From: Candidatus Colimorpha enterica
GTDB taxonomy: Bacteria; Bacillota; Clostridia; Oscillospirales; CAG-272
Assembly (NCBI GenBank): GCA_000433515.1
Contig: FR891123.1
Location: forward strand, 44,667-51,066
Direction of reading: 5' to 3'
Length of the DNA: 6,400 bases
Shown: positions 1 through 5,971 of the stretch, piece by piece
Numbering within the stretch: the stretch's first letter is position 1
Layout of the letters: the number at the start of each line of letters is the position of its first letter
The notes under the pieces: model-generated
The model's database searches: none
What the model saw: only the letters and a program-made list of their open reading frames with translations
Told to the model about the DNA's origin: nothing
Translations under genes and position numbers: made by a program

Positions 1-104
1 CCGCATCGGCTGTCGGAGCGGCAATTCTCGGAGCCGTATTTTTCGCATTTGACCGTTTTGTGCTGAAAAAACGCGCGAAAACCAAGCCGTCCGAAAAAAA
101 ATAA
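1..104 (+). CDS. C-terminal end of a membrane protein (partial)
   Basis: The third plus-strand frame is open from the window edge to a TAA at 102-104, giving about 33 residues. It reads as one hydrophobic helix (ASAVGAAILGAVFFAF) followed by a strongly basic tail (DRFVLKKRAKTKPSEKK). This is the pattern of a last transmembrane segment with a positively charged cytoplasmic end. The start and all diagnostic domains lie outside the window, so no family can be named. It is the only likely gene end on the plus strand at this side, and it converges on the minus-strand genes to its right. The hydrophobic-then-basic composition supports real coding, but the fragment is short. Confidence 0.6.
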   Translation, partial: ASAVGAAILGAVFFAFDRFVLKKRAKTKPSEKK

Positions 105-109
105 AAAAA

Positions 110-140
110 TTTTCGGAAATCCTGTACCGTTTTCCGAAAA
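110..140 (-). terminator. Intrinsic terminator hairpin, minus strand
   Basis: A perfect 10-bp stem (TTTTCGGAAA at 110-119 with TTTCCGAAAA at 131-140) encloses an 11-nt loop. Read on the minus strand it is followed by a very T-rich tail (TTTTTTTATTTTTTT, complement of 95-109), the classic intrinsic terminator layout. On the plus strand the sequence after the stem is A-rich, so it would not terminate that direction well. It would stop minus-strand transcripts before they run into the plus-strand gene ending at 104. An alternative stem (90-97 with 110-117) is possible on the plus strand. Confidence 0.65.
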
Positions 141-322
141 AATAAAGTTATATATTGCAAAAGAGTATCGCGCCGGGGCTTCCGGCATAACGGGACTTAT
201 AAATCCGGGGCTTCGGTCCGGAGCTTTCCGGGTTGTTGCCGGAAACTGCATTGCAGTGAGAGGCAGGAGGTTTCCGGTACGGCTGCGATGCGCTCCGTAA
301 CATCCTTCCTTTTATTGAAAGT
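141..322. other. Gene-less spacer with several small stem-loops
   Basis: No convincing coding frame is visible. The stretch is GC-rich compared with the flanking A/T tracts and holds small inverted repeats: TTTCCGG/CCGGAAA at 225-231 and 239-245 with a 7-nt loop, a short palindrome CTGCATTGCAG at 246-256, and TACGG/CCGTA at 278-282 and 295-299. A strong hairpin (323-364) follows directly. This could be a small structured RNA, but no good promoter was found on either strand, so function is unknown. Confidence 0.3.
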
Positions 323-364
323 AAAAACAGAGTCCGGCAAGAGCCTGTCGGAGCTCTGTTTTTT
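323..364. terminator. Bidirectional intrinsic terminator
   Basis: AAAAACAGAG (323-332) pairs with CTCTGTTTTT (354-363). The stem continues inward through TCCG (333-336) and CGGA (348-351) with two bases bulged at 352-353. The plus strand ends in six T (359-364) and the minus strand in five T (complement of 323-327). On the minus strand it lies just downstream of the small membrane protein gene that stops at 382, so it most likely ends that transcript. On the plus strand it could end read-through from the gene stopping at 104. Confidence 0.75.
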
Positions 365-381
365 GCATCTGTCCGTACCTG

Positions 382-735
382 TCACATTGCCGAGCGGATA
401 AGCGGAACTATCGGGGTCCCGTTTATTTTTGCGGTCAGTACCGTAAGAGCCGTGAATCCGACCGCCACCGCAGCCACAAGAACCGCTTTCAGCACCTTTC
501 CGGATCGCGTGCCGCATTTTATTCCGCAGATAAGCATCATGACAATGACTCCGGAAAGGATCGGTATCGTCAGCTTAAGATCAGCCACCGACCTTCTCCA
601 CATCGGAAAAGCCTCCCGCGAGGCGCCGAAAAGCACGGCTATTTCGGGGATGAAAAAAATCACAATCCTCGACACAAGAACCGTAAAGAACGATGTCAGG
701 ATCAGCGGAAGAGCAAGGATCGATATGCGCTTCAT
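382..735 (-). CDS. Small three-helix membrane protein of unknown function
   Basis: This encodes 117 residues starting MKRISILALPL. I chose the ATG at 735-733 because an AGAAGGG Shine-Dalgarno-like site lies about 11 nt upstream. The in-frame GTG four codons earlier has no room for one. Three hydrophobic segments are visible, at about residues 5-33, 55-73 and 83-103, separated by a charged loop (ASREAFPMWRRSVADLK) and a short basic loop (KCGTRSGK). There is no obvious catalytic motif and no signal-peptidase site. The gene has its own promoter (782-811) and terminator (323-364), so it appears to be a single-gene unit. I do not recognise the family. It may be a lineage-specific integral membrane protein. 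Confidence 0.65.
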   Translation of the reverse strand: MKRISILALPLILTSFFTVLVSRIVIFFIPEIAVLFGASREAFPMWRRSVADLKLTIPILSGVIVMMLICGIKCGTRSGKVLKAVLVAAVAVGFTALTVLTAKINGTPIVPLIRSAM

Positions 736-781
736 TATAAAAAACACCCTTCTGGCTTCATAACGTAATCACTGTGAATAT

Positions 782-811
782 ATTATAGCACAGTCTGCCG
801 CAGGTTGTCAA
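782..811 (-). promoter_or_regulatory. Sigma-A-type promoter of the small membrane protein gene
   Basis: On the minus strand a consensus -35 TTGACA (811-806) and consensus -10 TATAAT (787-782) are separated by 18 bp. Transcription would start near 775, giving a leader of about 40 nt before the ATG at 735. Both hexamers match the consensus exactly. Confidence 0.75.
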
Positions 812-971
812 TATTTTTCCGCCGCACGGGGATTCTGACGGAAAACCGCGAAGCCGATGCTTTTCAGGCTCTGACGCTGTGGGCAGAATTCGCCTCGTCA
901 ACAACGCTGCCCGTATTACGTCTGACCCGACCGAAACGCTTTGGGCAAAAAGGAATTCAATTTAAGATAAC
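812..971. other. Intergenic spacer without a recognised gene
   Basis: This lies between the promoter of the small membrane protein gene and the terminator of the permease gene. Short open frames cross it on both strands, but none has a ribosome binding site plus start codon, and none was recognised. An old gene remnant or a dispersed repeat is possible. Nothing further can be supported. Confidence 0.3.
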
Positions 972-1020
972 AAAAAACCAGTGCGCTTTCCGTTACAACC
1001 GGCAGGTACACTGGTTTTTT
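972..1020. terminator. Intrinsic terminator after the permease gene
   Basis: A 12-bp perfect inverted repeat, AAAAAACCAGTG (972-983) and CACTGGTTTTTT (1009-1020), encloses a 25-nt loop with a small inner CCG/CGG pairing. On the minus strand the descending arm ends in a T-run (TTTTTTG), 23 nt past the permease stop codon at 1044, so it should end the permease transcript. The symmetric A/T tracts let it work in both directions. Confidence 0.85.
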
Positions 1021-1043
1021 TATTCAGATTCAACCGCAAGGCT

Positions 1044-2204
1044 TCAGCCTTTGCCGAACCTCAGCACCGCGGCGCAGACAGCGGTCATTATCACAAGAAA
1101 CCCGACGTTCAGCGCGGTGAAGGCGGCGAGGTATTTCCCCTTCTTTTCCGGCTCCTCGGCACAGAACTGACGGTATGTGATAAGGCTGGCAAGCGAGGCT
1201 ATAAGAGTCCCGGTCCCGCCGATGTTGACGCCGTAAAGCAGGGCACGGTAGTTTTTGGTAAAGCCGGAGAGCAGTATCGCCGACGGAACGTTGCTTATCA
1301 CCTGACAGGACAGGATGCTGACTATCAGCGGATCTTTGCCGAGCGCCGCCGAAAGAAACCGGCTGACCGGCTCTATCCGCGACATATTTCCGGAAAAGAC
1401 AAAAAAGCAGGCAAAGGTCAGAAGCAGGCAGTAATCCACCGACTTAAGCGCGCTGCGGTCGGCGAATATCAGAACCGCCGGTATCACGATAAGCCCGACC
1501 CAGTACGGAATGACCCTGAAAACTATCACTATCGAGAAAGCGAACAGCGCAAGATAAAGCGCCGTCCTTCCGGCGGGAAGGGCTCTGCCGCTCTTCACCG
1601 ACACGGTTATCGGCTCACTTTTCACGAAAACAAAGCAGCACAGTATAATAAGCGCCGTTGCCGCGGCAAACGGGATCGCCATAATGCCCATGAATTCCCC
1701 CGTCGGAATGCCGAACCGGTTGTAAAGATAAAGATTCTGCGGATTTCCGAACGGAGTCAGCATCCCGCCGAGATTCGCGCCGATGTTCTGCATTATGAAG
1801 GTGAATATCATGTACTTTTTCTGCCCCGACGACTCAAGCACCCGGTAGCCGAGCGGCAGGAACGTCAGAAGCGCCATGTCATTGGCTATCAGCATCGACC
1901 CGACAAAGGTTATGACGACGATTGCAATGACCGCCCGTCTTATGTTCCCGGTCGCGGAAACTATCTTCTCCGCAGTTACCGTAAAGAACTTTATGTTTTT
2001 CAGCGCGCATATCACCGCAAGCGTGCAGAACAGGCAGGTCAGCGTCCGGAAATCGAAATATCCCGCATATTCCGCGTCCGGCGGCACGATCACCGACGTA
2101 ATTGCCGCCGCCGCGAAGGCGATTATAAGTACCGTGTTGTTCTTTATGAATTCCGTCACCCTTCCGGCTGTCAGCTTAGGGTGCGATTTTTGTTCTGTTA
2201 CCAT
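1044..2204 (-). CDS. Ion-transporter superfamily permease (ArsB/NhaD, SLC13-like)
   Basis: This 386-residue integral membrane protein has about ten or eleven hydrophobic segments after a short polar N-terminus (first helix about residues 24-41). It shows the internal two-fold signature of this superfamily. The first half carries ANDMALLTFLPL (107-118) and GANLGGMLTPFGNPQNLYLY (142-161). The second half carries SNVPSAILLSGFT (304-316) and GVNIGGTGTLIAS (325-337), the re-entrant loops that in relatives line the substrate and cation site. Relatives move dicarboxylates, citrate, sulfate, arsenite or Na+/H+; the sequence does not say which substrate applies. No arsenic or dicarboxylate gene lies nearby to help. 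The ATG at 2204 is preceded by GGAGGG at 8-nt spacing. The gene is monocistronic, with promoter 2235-2263 and terminator 972-1020. The superfamily is confident; the substrate is unknown. Confidence 0.88.
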   Translation of the reverse strand: MVTEQKSHPKLTAGRVTEFIKNNTVLIIAFAAAAITSVIVPPDAEYAGYFDFRTLTCLFCTLAVICALKNIKFFTVTAEKIVSATGNIRRAVIAIVVITFVGSMLIANDMALLTFLPLGYRVLESSGQKKYMIFTFIMQNIGANLGGMLTPFGNPQNLYLYNRFGIPTGEFMGIMAIPFAAATALIILCCFVFVKSEPITVSVKSGRALPAGRTALYLALFAFSIVIVFRVIPYWVGLIVIPAVLIFADRSALKSVDYCLLLTFACFFVFSGNMSRIEPVSRFLSAALGKDPLIVSILSCQVISNVPSAILLSGFTKNYRALLYGVNIGGTGTLIASLASLITYRQFCAEEPEKKGKYLAAFTALNVGFLVIMTAVCAAVLRFGKG

Positions 2205-2220
2205 TTTATGTCCCTCCGGA

Positions 2221-2475
2221 TCACATACCGGAGTATTATACTACACCGGCGGGAAAATTGCAAGGATAAAATGCATCCAGTACTACGAAAAGCCGAGAAA
2301 AAACGACTCCCATATGTTCAACCTTTTCTGCCCCGACAATATCGTCCGCTTCGGAATATACGGTTTCGGAGTCATGGAGCAGGACTCGCTGTCGTCAGGC
2401 GACAAACCAAACCGGAAAATAGTCGGAATCACCCGCATCGAGGGAAAGATCATCACATTCACCCCCGAAGGATAA
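2221..2475 (+). pseudogene. Possible 3' remnant of a plus-strand gene
   Basis: One plus-strand frame from about 2221 to a TAA at 2473-2475 reads like genuine protein: a balanced mix with KIARIKCIQYYEKPRKNDS, then FNLFCPDNIVRFGIYGFG, and an end KIVGITRIEGKIITFTPEG. The only in-frame ATG (2314) has no Shine-Dalgarno site and would give 53 residues. Further upstream the frame runs into the antisense of the permease gene, so no proper start exists. A good terminator (2489-2529, plus-strand tail TTTTATAATAATAAA) follows 13 nt after the stop, as expected for a gene end. I infer a 5'-truncated remnant overlapping the permease promoter. The family is not recognised, and chance openness cannot be excluded. 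Confidence 0.4.
2235..2263 (-). promoter_or_regulatory. Sigma-A-type promoter of the permease gene
   Basis: On the minus strand, -35 TTGCAA (2263-2258) and -10 TATAAT (2240-2235) have an ideal 17-bp spacer. Transcription would start near 2228, leaving a leader of about 24 nt that contains the GGAGGG ribosome binding site before the ATG at 2204. Confidence 0.75.
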
Positions 2476-2488
2476 CAATAAGCAGAAA

Positions 2489-2529
2489 AGCAGCACATCC
2501 TGCCGGAGCAACCGGAAAGATGTGCTGCT
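2489..2529. terminator. Bidirectional intrinsic terminator after nrnA
   Basis: An 11-bp perfect stem, AGCAGCACATC (2489-2499) with GATGTGCTGCT (2519-2529), has a 19-nt loop holding an inner CCGG/CCGG pairing (2503-2506, 2512-2515). On the minus strand it lies 18 nt past the nrnA stop and is followed by TTTTC, so it ends the rbfA-nrnA transcript. On the plus strand it is followed by TTTTATAATAATAAA and would end the putative remnant gene. Confidence 0.85.
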
Positions 2530-2547
2530 GTTTTATAATAATAAACG

Positions 2548-3540
2548 TCAGTCTGTTACCGCAAGTCCGTCGCCGGAGGCGGTTATATGCTTCAGAACCA
2601 GCGCGGCGGCGACCTTTGCGTTTGCGGCGGGAATTTCAGCCCCAGCTGCGCAGGGGTGTCCTCCCCCTCCGAAGGCGGCGCACAGCTCGTTTGCCGGGAA
2701 GCCCGGTTCACTGCGCACCGAGATCTTGAACTTCGTCGGATCGACGCGGCTCTGCTTCATGGTTATGCCGACGATGACTCCGCTTATCTCCCTTGTTATC
2801 GGGCTGATTATGCCGAGATCCTCCTCGCGGAGGTTGAGACGCTTTTTGTCGTCGTTTGTGATAACGACCATCGCAACTCTGCCGTCGAGATAGTACCTCA
2901 TGCTCGCATAGGCGGCGGTGAGGGCGCGTATCTCCGACTGGGTGCGGCTCTCGTAGAGCATATGGTCGATAAACGCGTTCTCCGCCCCCGCATCAAGCAG
3001 CTCTGCGGCGGCTCTGTGGGTGCGGGAGGTGGTGTTTGAATACCTGAACCCGCCGGTATCGGAGGATATGGCGGCATAAAGCGGCTCCGCACAGACGTCA
3101 TACGGCACTCCGAGAAGCCCGACAAGGTCGAAGATTATCTCCCCGCAGGCGGCGGCTGTCGGGTCGGTGTAATTCAGCTTTGCGAAATCGTCGCTCGTCT
3201 CGTGGTGGTCGATCTTGAGCATGATCTTCCCGCCCCATTCCGGCTGAAGGTCGCCGAGAAGCTCCTCAGACGCGACATCAACCGACACCGGGATACCGTT
3301 CATGTCCTCCGGGTCGAAAGCCGGGAAATACTCTCCGTCGAACAGAAATTCGTTGTTCGGCGAGGGGGTGTTTGCGCAGATGATCTCTGCCTTTTTGTCC
3401 ATGTACTCAAGCGCCCGTCTCAGCGCGAGCGCGGAGCCGAGGGTGTCCCCGTCGGGACGCTTGTGGCAGATGAGAACAAAGTTGTCCTTCTCCCGGAAGA
3501 ACTCCGCGATCTCATCAAGAGTTATGTTGTTCTGCGGCAT
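2548..3540 (-). CDS. nrnA: DHH/DHHA1 phosphoesterase, NrnA-type oligoribonuclease/pAp phosphatase
   Basis: NrnA family enzymes degrade 2-5 nt RNA fragments to mononucleotides and remove the 3'-phosphate of pAp, in the cytoplasm with Mn2+. The 330-residue product is full length for the family. The N-terminal DHH domain shows HKRPDGD (26-32), an acidic residue at VDVA (D88), the name-giving DHH triad in IDHHET (D111-H113), and SSDTGGF (159-165), which together bind the two metals. The C-terminal DHHA1 domain ends in FGGGGHPCAAG (290-300), the substrate-binding glycine-rich motif with H295. Its ATG overlaps the rbfA stop codon by one base (TAATG), so the two genes are co-transcribed and probably translationally coupled. 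rbfA-nrnA adjacency is common in Firmicutes. The exact substrate preference (nanoRNA, pAp or c-di-nucleotide linear products) cannot be read from sequence. Confidence 0.9.
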   Translation of the reverse strand: MPQNNITLDEIAEFFREKDNFVLICHKRPDGDTLGSALALRRALEYMDKKAEIICANTPSPNNEFLFDGEYFPAFDPEDMNGIPVSVDVASEELLGDLQPEWGGKIMLKIDHHETSDDFAKLNYTDPTAAACGEIIFDLVGLLGVPYDVCAEPLYAAISSDTGGFRYSNTTSRTHRAAAELLDAGAENAFIDHMLYESRTQSEIRALTAAYASMRYYLDGRVAMVVITNDDKKRLNLREEDLGIISPITREISGVIVGITMKQSRVDPTKFKISVRSEPGFPANELCAAFGGGGHPCAAGAEIPAANAKVAAALVLKHITASGDGLAVTD

Positions 3541-3932
3541 TATTCTCCGTCCTCCCGGCTGTCGTCACCGGCGGCATCGATCCCGTCAAGCTCTTTTTCG
3601 ACCTTCTTTATCAGCTCCGAGACGTGCGCGCCGCGCTTCATCGAAGTATCCGGGATAAAGCGAAGCTCGGGGGTTATGCAGAGATTGAGATTTTTTGCAA
3701 GCTGTGTCCTGATATATCCGGCGGCGTTTTCAAGTCCTTTTCCGGCATCGCCGTCGCGTCTTTCGCCCATGACCGAGTAATATATTTTAGCGGAACGCAG
3801 ATCGGGTGTGCAGTCAACGCCGGTAATGCTGACAAACGCGCTTGTCACGCGGGGATCCTTCACCGTCCGCAATATATCCGAAAGCTCGCGGAGCATTTCG
3901 CCGTCAATGCGGTCTTTTCTGTAATTTGCCAT
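3540..3932 (-). CDS. rbfA: 30S ribosome-binding factor A
   Basis: RbfA binds the immature 30S subunit near the 5' end of 16S rRNA, helps maturation and cold adaptation, and is released late in assembly. The 130-residue product is a single KH-like domain of usual length. Recognisable blocks are an N-terminal helix (RKDRIDGEMLRELSDIL), VKDPRVTSAFVSITGVDCTPDL (24-45) with AKIYYSV after it, and PELRFIPDTSMKRGAHVSELI (88-108). I chose MANYRKDR (ATG at 3932-3930) because GAAAGGAAAG lies just upstream; the frame stays open further 5' but into promoter sequence. It overlaps nrnA by one base. infB, the usual gene before rbfA, is not present; instead a promoter lies just upstream and beyond it a truncated uppS. 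The acidic, disordered C-tail (residues about 117-130) is typical of Firmicutes RbfA. Confidence 0.95.
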   Translation of the reverse strand: MANYRKDRIDGEMLRELSDILRTVKDPRVTSAFVSITGVDCTPDLRSAKIYYSVMGERRDGDAGKGLENAAGYIRTQLAKNLNLCITPELRFIPDTSMKRGAHVSELIKKVEKELDGIDAAGDDSREDGE

Positions 3933-3986
3933 TGATTCTTTCCTTTCACTGCGGTAATGCAGGTGTGTATTTATCGGGGCATTATT

Positions 3987-3995
3987 ATTATAACA
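3987..3995 (-). promoter_or_regulatory. Extended -10 promoter of rbfA-nrnA
   Basis: The minus strand reads TGTTATAAT (3995-3987), an extended -10 element (TGn plus consensus TATAAT). There is no good -35 at 16-18 bp (the sequence is AT-rich, about 4010-4016), which is tolerated with an extended -10. Transcription would begin near 3980, giving a leader of about 48 nt before rbfA. Confidence 0.6.
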
Positions 3996-4022
3996 TATAT
4001 TCAGAAAAAATAAAGCGGGTGG

Positions 4023-4051
4023 TTGAAAAAGTAACAAATTTATTTTATAAT
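4023..4051 (+). promoter_or_regulatory. Orphan plus-strand promoter, divergent from rbfA
   Basis: TTGAAA (4023-4028) and TATAAT (4046-4051) are separated by exactly 17 bp, a near-consensus sigma-A promoter pointing right. Initiation would be near 4058 and the transcript would be antisense to the 3' part of the truncated uppS. No supported plus-strand gene follows; a short GTG frame from 4066 lacks a spaced ribosome binding site. Its divergent geometry with the rbfA promoter suggests it once served a gene now lost, or that it drives an antisense RNA. Confidence 0.5.
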
Positions 4052-4087
4052 ATTGGGGTAAGGGAGTGGGGTTCACGAATTGCCTGT

Positions 4088-4546
4088 TTATCGGATTTTG
4101 TTTTGTGACAGAGATTTTCCGACTGCGTCGATCTGCCTCTTGCTCTCGGAAGCCTTTTCAAGCGCCTCCATGCGCTTCCGCACATCCTCCGGAAAAACCG
4201 ATTTGCTCCCTAAAAAGTGGATCTGAATGTCCTTTTTTGCAAAGCTCCTCTCAGCCTCCGAAAGATAGTCGGTAAACAGCTTCATTATCGCCGAAACCTC
4301 GTCTGCGGGACGTTTCCAGTTCTCGGTCGAGAACGCGTAAACCGTGACTGCCTCTATCCCGATGCTCCCGCAGTATTCTATGACCCTTTTGAACACCTTT
4401 GCACCGGCGGCGTGACCGTATGTACGCGGCATTTTCCGCTTTTCAGCCCACCTGCCGTTGCCGTCCATGATAAAGGCAATGTGGCGCAGACCGCAGTTTT
4501 CCGCCGGAGCCTTCTCCGGACTTTTTCTGAACAGCTTTGAGAACAT
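4088..4546 (-). pseudogene. uppS: Truncated undecaprenyl diphosphate synthase
   Basis: UppS condenses eight isopentenyl units onto farnesyl diphosphate to make the lipid carrier for peptidoglycan. This copy encodes 152 residues, whereas family members are usually about 230-250. The N-terminal two thirds are well conserved: HIAFIMDGNGRWA (22-34) with the catalytic Asp28, RTYGHAAGA (41-49), YAFSTENWKRP (70-80) and EVSAIMKLF (83-91). Similarity ends around residue 136. What follows, RQIDAVGKSLSQNKIR, looks foreign and is partly encoded by a 20-nt repeat (4108-4127). The late motifs are missing: the ALNYGGR-like block and the RTSGE...SNFLLWQ...E region that binds isopentenyl diphosphate and Mg2+. 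No other frame up to rbfA contains them. The start is supported by GGAG 9 nt upstream. The protein is probably inactive, so an intact uppS should exist elsewhere unless this is an assembly error. Confidence 0.85.
4108..4127. repeat. 20-nt repeat copy inside the uppS tail
   Basis: The 20 bases ACAGAGATTTTCCGACTGCG occur here and again exactly, in the same orientation, at 6227-6246. A mismatch is followed by two further matching bases on the right. Here it encodes part of the non-homologous uppS C-terminus (about residues 140-147), so it sits at or next to the point where uppS homology ends. A 20-nt exact match is very unlikely by chance in 6.4 kb. Confidence 0.8.
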
Positions 4547-4570
4547 TGTTGCACACTCCGGTTTTTCAAA

Positions 4571-4595
4571 CGGGGCTGCCGTTCAGACAGCCCCG
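4571..4595 (-). terminator. GC-rich hairpin between frr and uppS
   Basis: An 8-bp stem, CGGGGCTG (4571-4578) with CAGCCCCG (4588-4595), has a 9-nt loop in the 77-nt gap after the frr stop. On the minus strand the tail is TTTGAAAAACC, with only three T, so it would be a weak or partial terminator or an mRNA-stabilising stem. It may lower expression of uppS relative to pyrH-frr. No separate promoter for uppS was seen. Confidence 0.4.
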
Positions 4596-4623
4596 GTGAT
4601 TTTGCTTTCTTTGCGTCAGGACA

Positions 4624-5178
4624 TCAGATAGACATGATATCCTTTGTCTTTTTTGCGGTAATCGCGTCGATCTCCCTGATGTACCTGTCGGTAAGATCCT
4701 GAACCGCCTTTTCGGATGCCTTCTGCTCGTCCTCGGTCATCTCGGATTTCTTGGAAAGCTCCTTTGCCTTGTCGTTTGCCTCGCGCCTGATGTTGCGGAT
4801 AGCGATCTTTGCCTCCTCACCCATCTTTGCGACCTGCTTCGAAAGCTCCTTGCGCCTGTCCTCGGTAAGCATCGGGAACGTGATGCGCAGCACCTTTCCG
4901 TCGTTCTGCGGGTTCAGCCCGAGATCGGAAGCAAGAATCGCCTTCTCAATCGGCTTGAGCGTCGATGCGTCCCACGGCTGAATCACCATAATACGCGCCT
5001 CGAGAATGGAGATCTGCGCCATCGCATTTATCTGTGTGGGTGTCCCGTAATAATCGACAAGTACCTTGTCAAGCACAGCGGCATTTGCTCTCCCGACTCT
5101 GACCGTACCGAGCTCAGACTCATAGGCGGCGGTGCTTTTTTTCATTTTTCCTTCGTATTCCTTGGTATCGAGTTTCAT
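4624..5178 (-). CDS. frr: Ribosome recycling factor
   Basis: Frr works with EF-G to split the post-termination ribosome into subunits so it can start again. The 184-residue product matches the family length (about 185). It shows VRVGRANAAVLDKVLVDYYG (26-45), the beta-rich middle with ISILEARIMVIQPWD and LGLNPQNDGKVLRI, and RRKELSKQVAKMGEEAKIAI plus RNIRREAND near the start of the last long helix. These fit the three-helix bundle with an inserted second domain. I chose MKLDTKEYEG (ATG at 5178-5176) because AAGGAAG lies 9 nt upstream. An in-frame ATG 17 codons earlier would overlap the pyrH stop and gives a non-conserved polar extension. It sits 34 nt after pyrH, as in most bacteria, and should be co-transcribed with it. 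Confidence 0.96.
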   Translation of the reverse strand: MKLDTKEYEGKMKKSTAAYESELGTVRVGRANAAVLDKVLVDYYGTPTQINAMAQISILEARIMVIQPWDASTLKPIEKAILASDLGLNPQNDGKVLRITFPMLTEDRRKELSKQVAKMGEEAKIAIRNIRREANDKAKELSKKSEMTEDEQKASEKAVQDLTDRYIREIDAITAKKTKDIMSI

Positions 5179-5212
5179 AAAACTGTTCTTCCTTTCCTGT
5201 TTTTCGTTTATC

Positions 5213-5932
5213 TTACGCGCCGGTGACAAGGGTTCCGATCTTCTCGCCCTTTATCGCGCGGACTATGTTATACGGGTCGGTTATTCCGAAAATGTGAAGC
5301 GGTATGTGATTGTCCTTGCCGAAGGAGGCGGCGGTGCCGTCGATTACCCTCAGCTCGTGACTGAGAATGTCCATGTAGCTGATCTCGTCGAGCTTTCTTG
5401 CCGACGGGTCGGTCTTGGGATCGGCTGTATAAACACCGTCAATACTCTTTGCCATCATGACGACATCGGCATTTATCTCCGCGGCACGGAGAACGGCGGT
5501 CGTATCGGTCGAGAAGAACGGACTGCCTATGCCGCATCCGAAAATGACCGTGCGCCCCTCTTCAAGATGGTGGACGGCTTTATTCCTGATGTACGGCTCG
5601 GCAACCTCATGCATTGCGATCGCAGTCATGACGCGGCAGTCAACACCGAGCTGAACAAATGCGTCCTGAAGCGCAAGTGCGTTTATCGCCGTCGCAAGCA
5701 TTCCCATATGGTCGGCTCTTGTCCTGTCCATCTTTTCTCCCTGTCTGCCTCTCCATATGTTTCCGGCACCGACGACAAGCGCGACCTGCACGCCCATGCT
5801 CTGGCACTCCTTTATGGCAAGACAGATCTGTCTGACGAAATCGTAATTCAGTATTCCGCCCGTGATACCGGTGGCAAGCGCCTCTCCCGACAGCTTGATA
5901 AGCACCCTTTTATACCGCGTTGTCTGTTCCAT
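5213..5932 (-). CDS. pyrH: UMP kinase
   Basis: This enzyme phosphorylates UMP to UDP with ATP, the committed step toward UTP, CTP and UDP-sugars for cell wall synthesis. In relatives it is a cytoplasmic hexamer activated by GTP and inhibited by UTP. The 239-residue product has the amino acid kinase fold signatures of the bacterial family: KRVLIKLSGEAL (8-19) with Lys13, LVVGAGNIWRG (52-62), RADHMGMLAT (72-81), GIGSPFFSTDTTAVLRAAEI (134-153) and MAKSIDGVYTADP (160-172). Length and motifs are complete. The ATG at 5932 has GGAGG only 4 nt upstream. It leads the pyrH-frr-uppS operon and has its own promoter. The usual upstream genes rpsB-tsf are absent from the adjoining 400 bp. Confidence 0.97.
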   Translation of the reverse strand: MEQTTRYKRVLIKLSGEALATGITGGILNYDFVRQICLAIKECQSMGVQVALVVGAGNIWRGRQGEKMDRTRADHMGMLATAINALALQDAFVQLGVDCRVMTAIAMHEVAEPYIRNKAVHHLEEGRTVIFGCGIGSPFFSTDTTAVLRAAEINADVVMMAKSIDGVYTADPKTDPSARKLDEISYMDILSHELRVIDGTAASFGKDNHIPLHIFGITDPYNIVRAIKGEKIGTLVTGA

Positions 5933-5971
5933 ATAACCTCCGAATTTCTCATCGCATAATTTTACAGTATA

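Noticed and set aside
151..156. TATATT as a -10 for a plus-strand small RNA
   Set aside because: No acceptable -35 lies at 16-18 bp; the nearest T-rich word is part of the terminator stem.
981..2729. A 582-codon plus-strand open frame, the longest in the window
   Set aside because: It runs antisense through the permease and into nrnA, is very rich in Arg/His/Pro, has no ribosome binding site and resembles no protein. It is a shadow of GC-skewed minus-strand codons.
3933..4076. N-terminal extension of rbfA by 48 codons
   Set aside because: The extension covers the promoter region, has no conserved residues, and the ATG at 3932 has a good ribosome binding site.
3933..4087. Missing uppS C-terminus shifted into another frame
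   Set aside because: I looked for the ALNYGGR-like and RTSGE/SNFLLWQ-like motifs on the minus strand up to rbfA. The stretch is AT-rich promoter sequence with no such motif, so a simple frameshift does not explain the truncation.
5179..5229. N-terminal extension of frr overlapping the pyrH stop
   Set aside because: The 17 extra residues are not part of the family, and the internal ATG at 5178 has an AAGGAAG site and gives the normal length.
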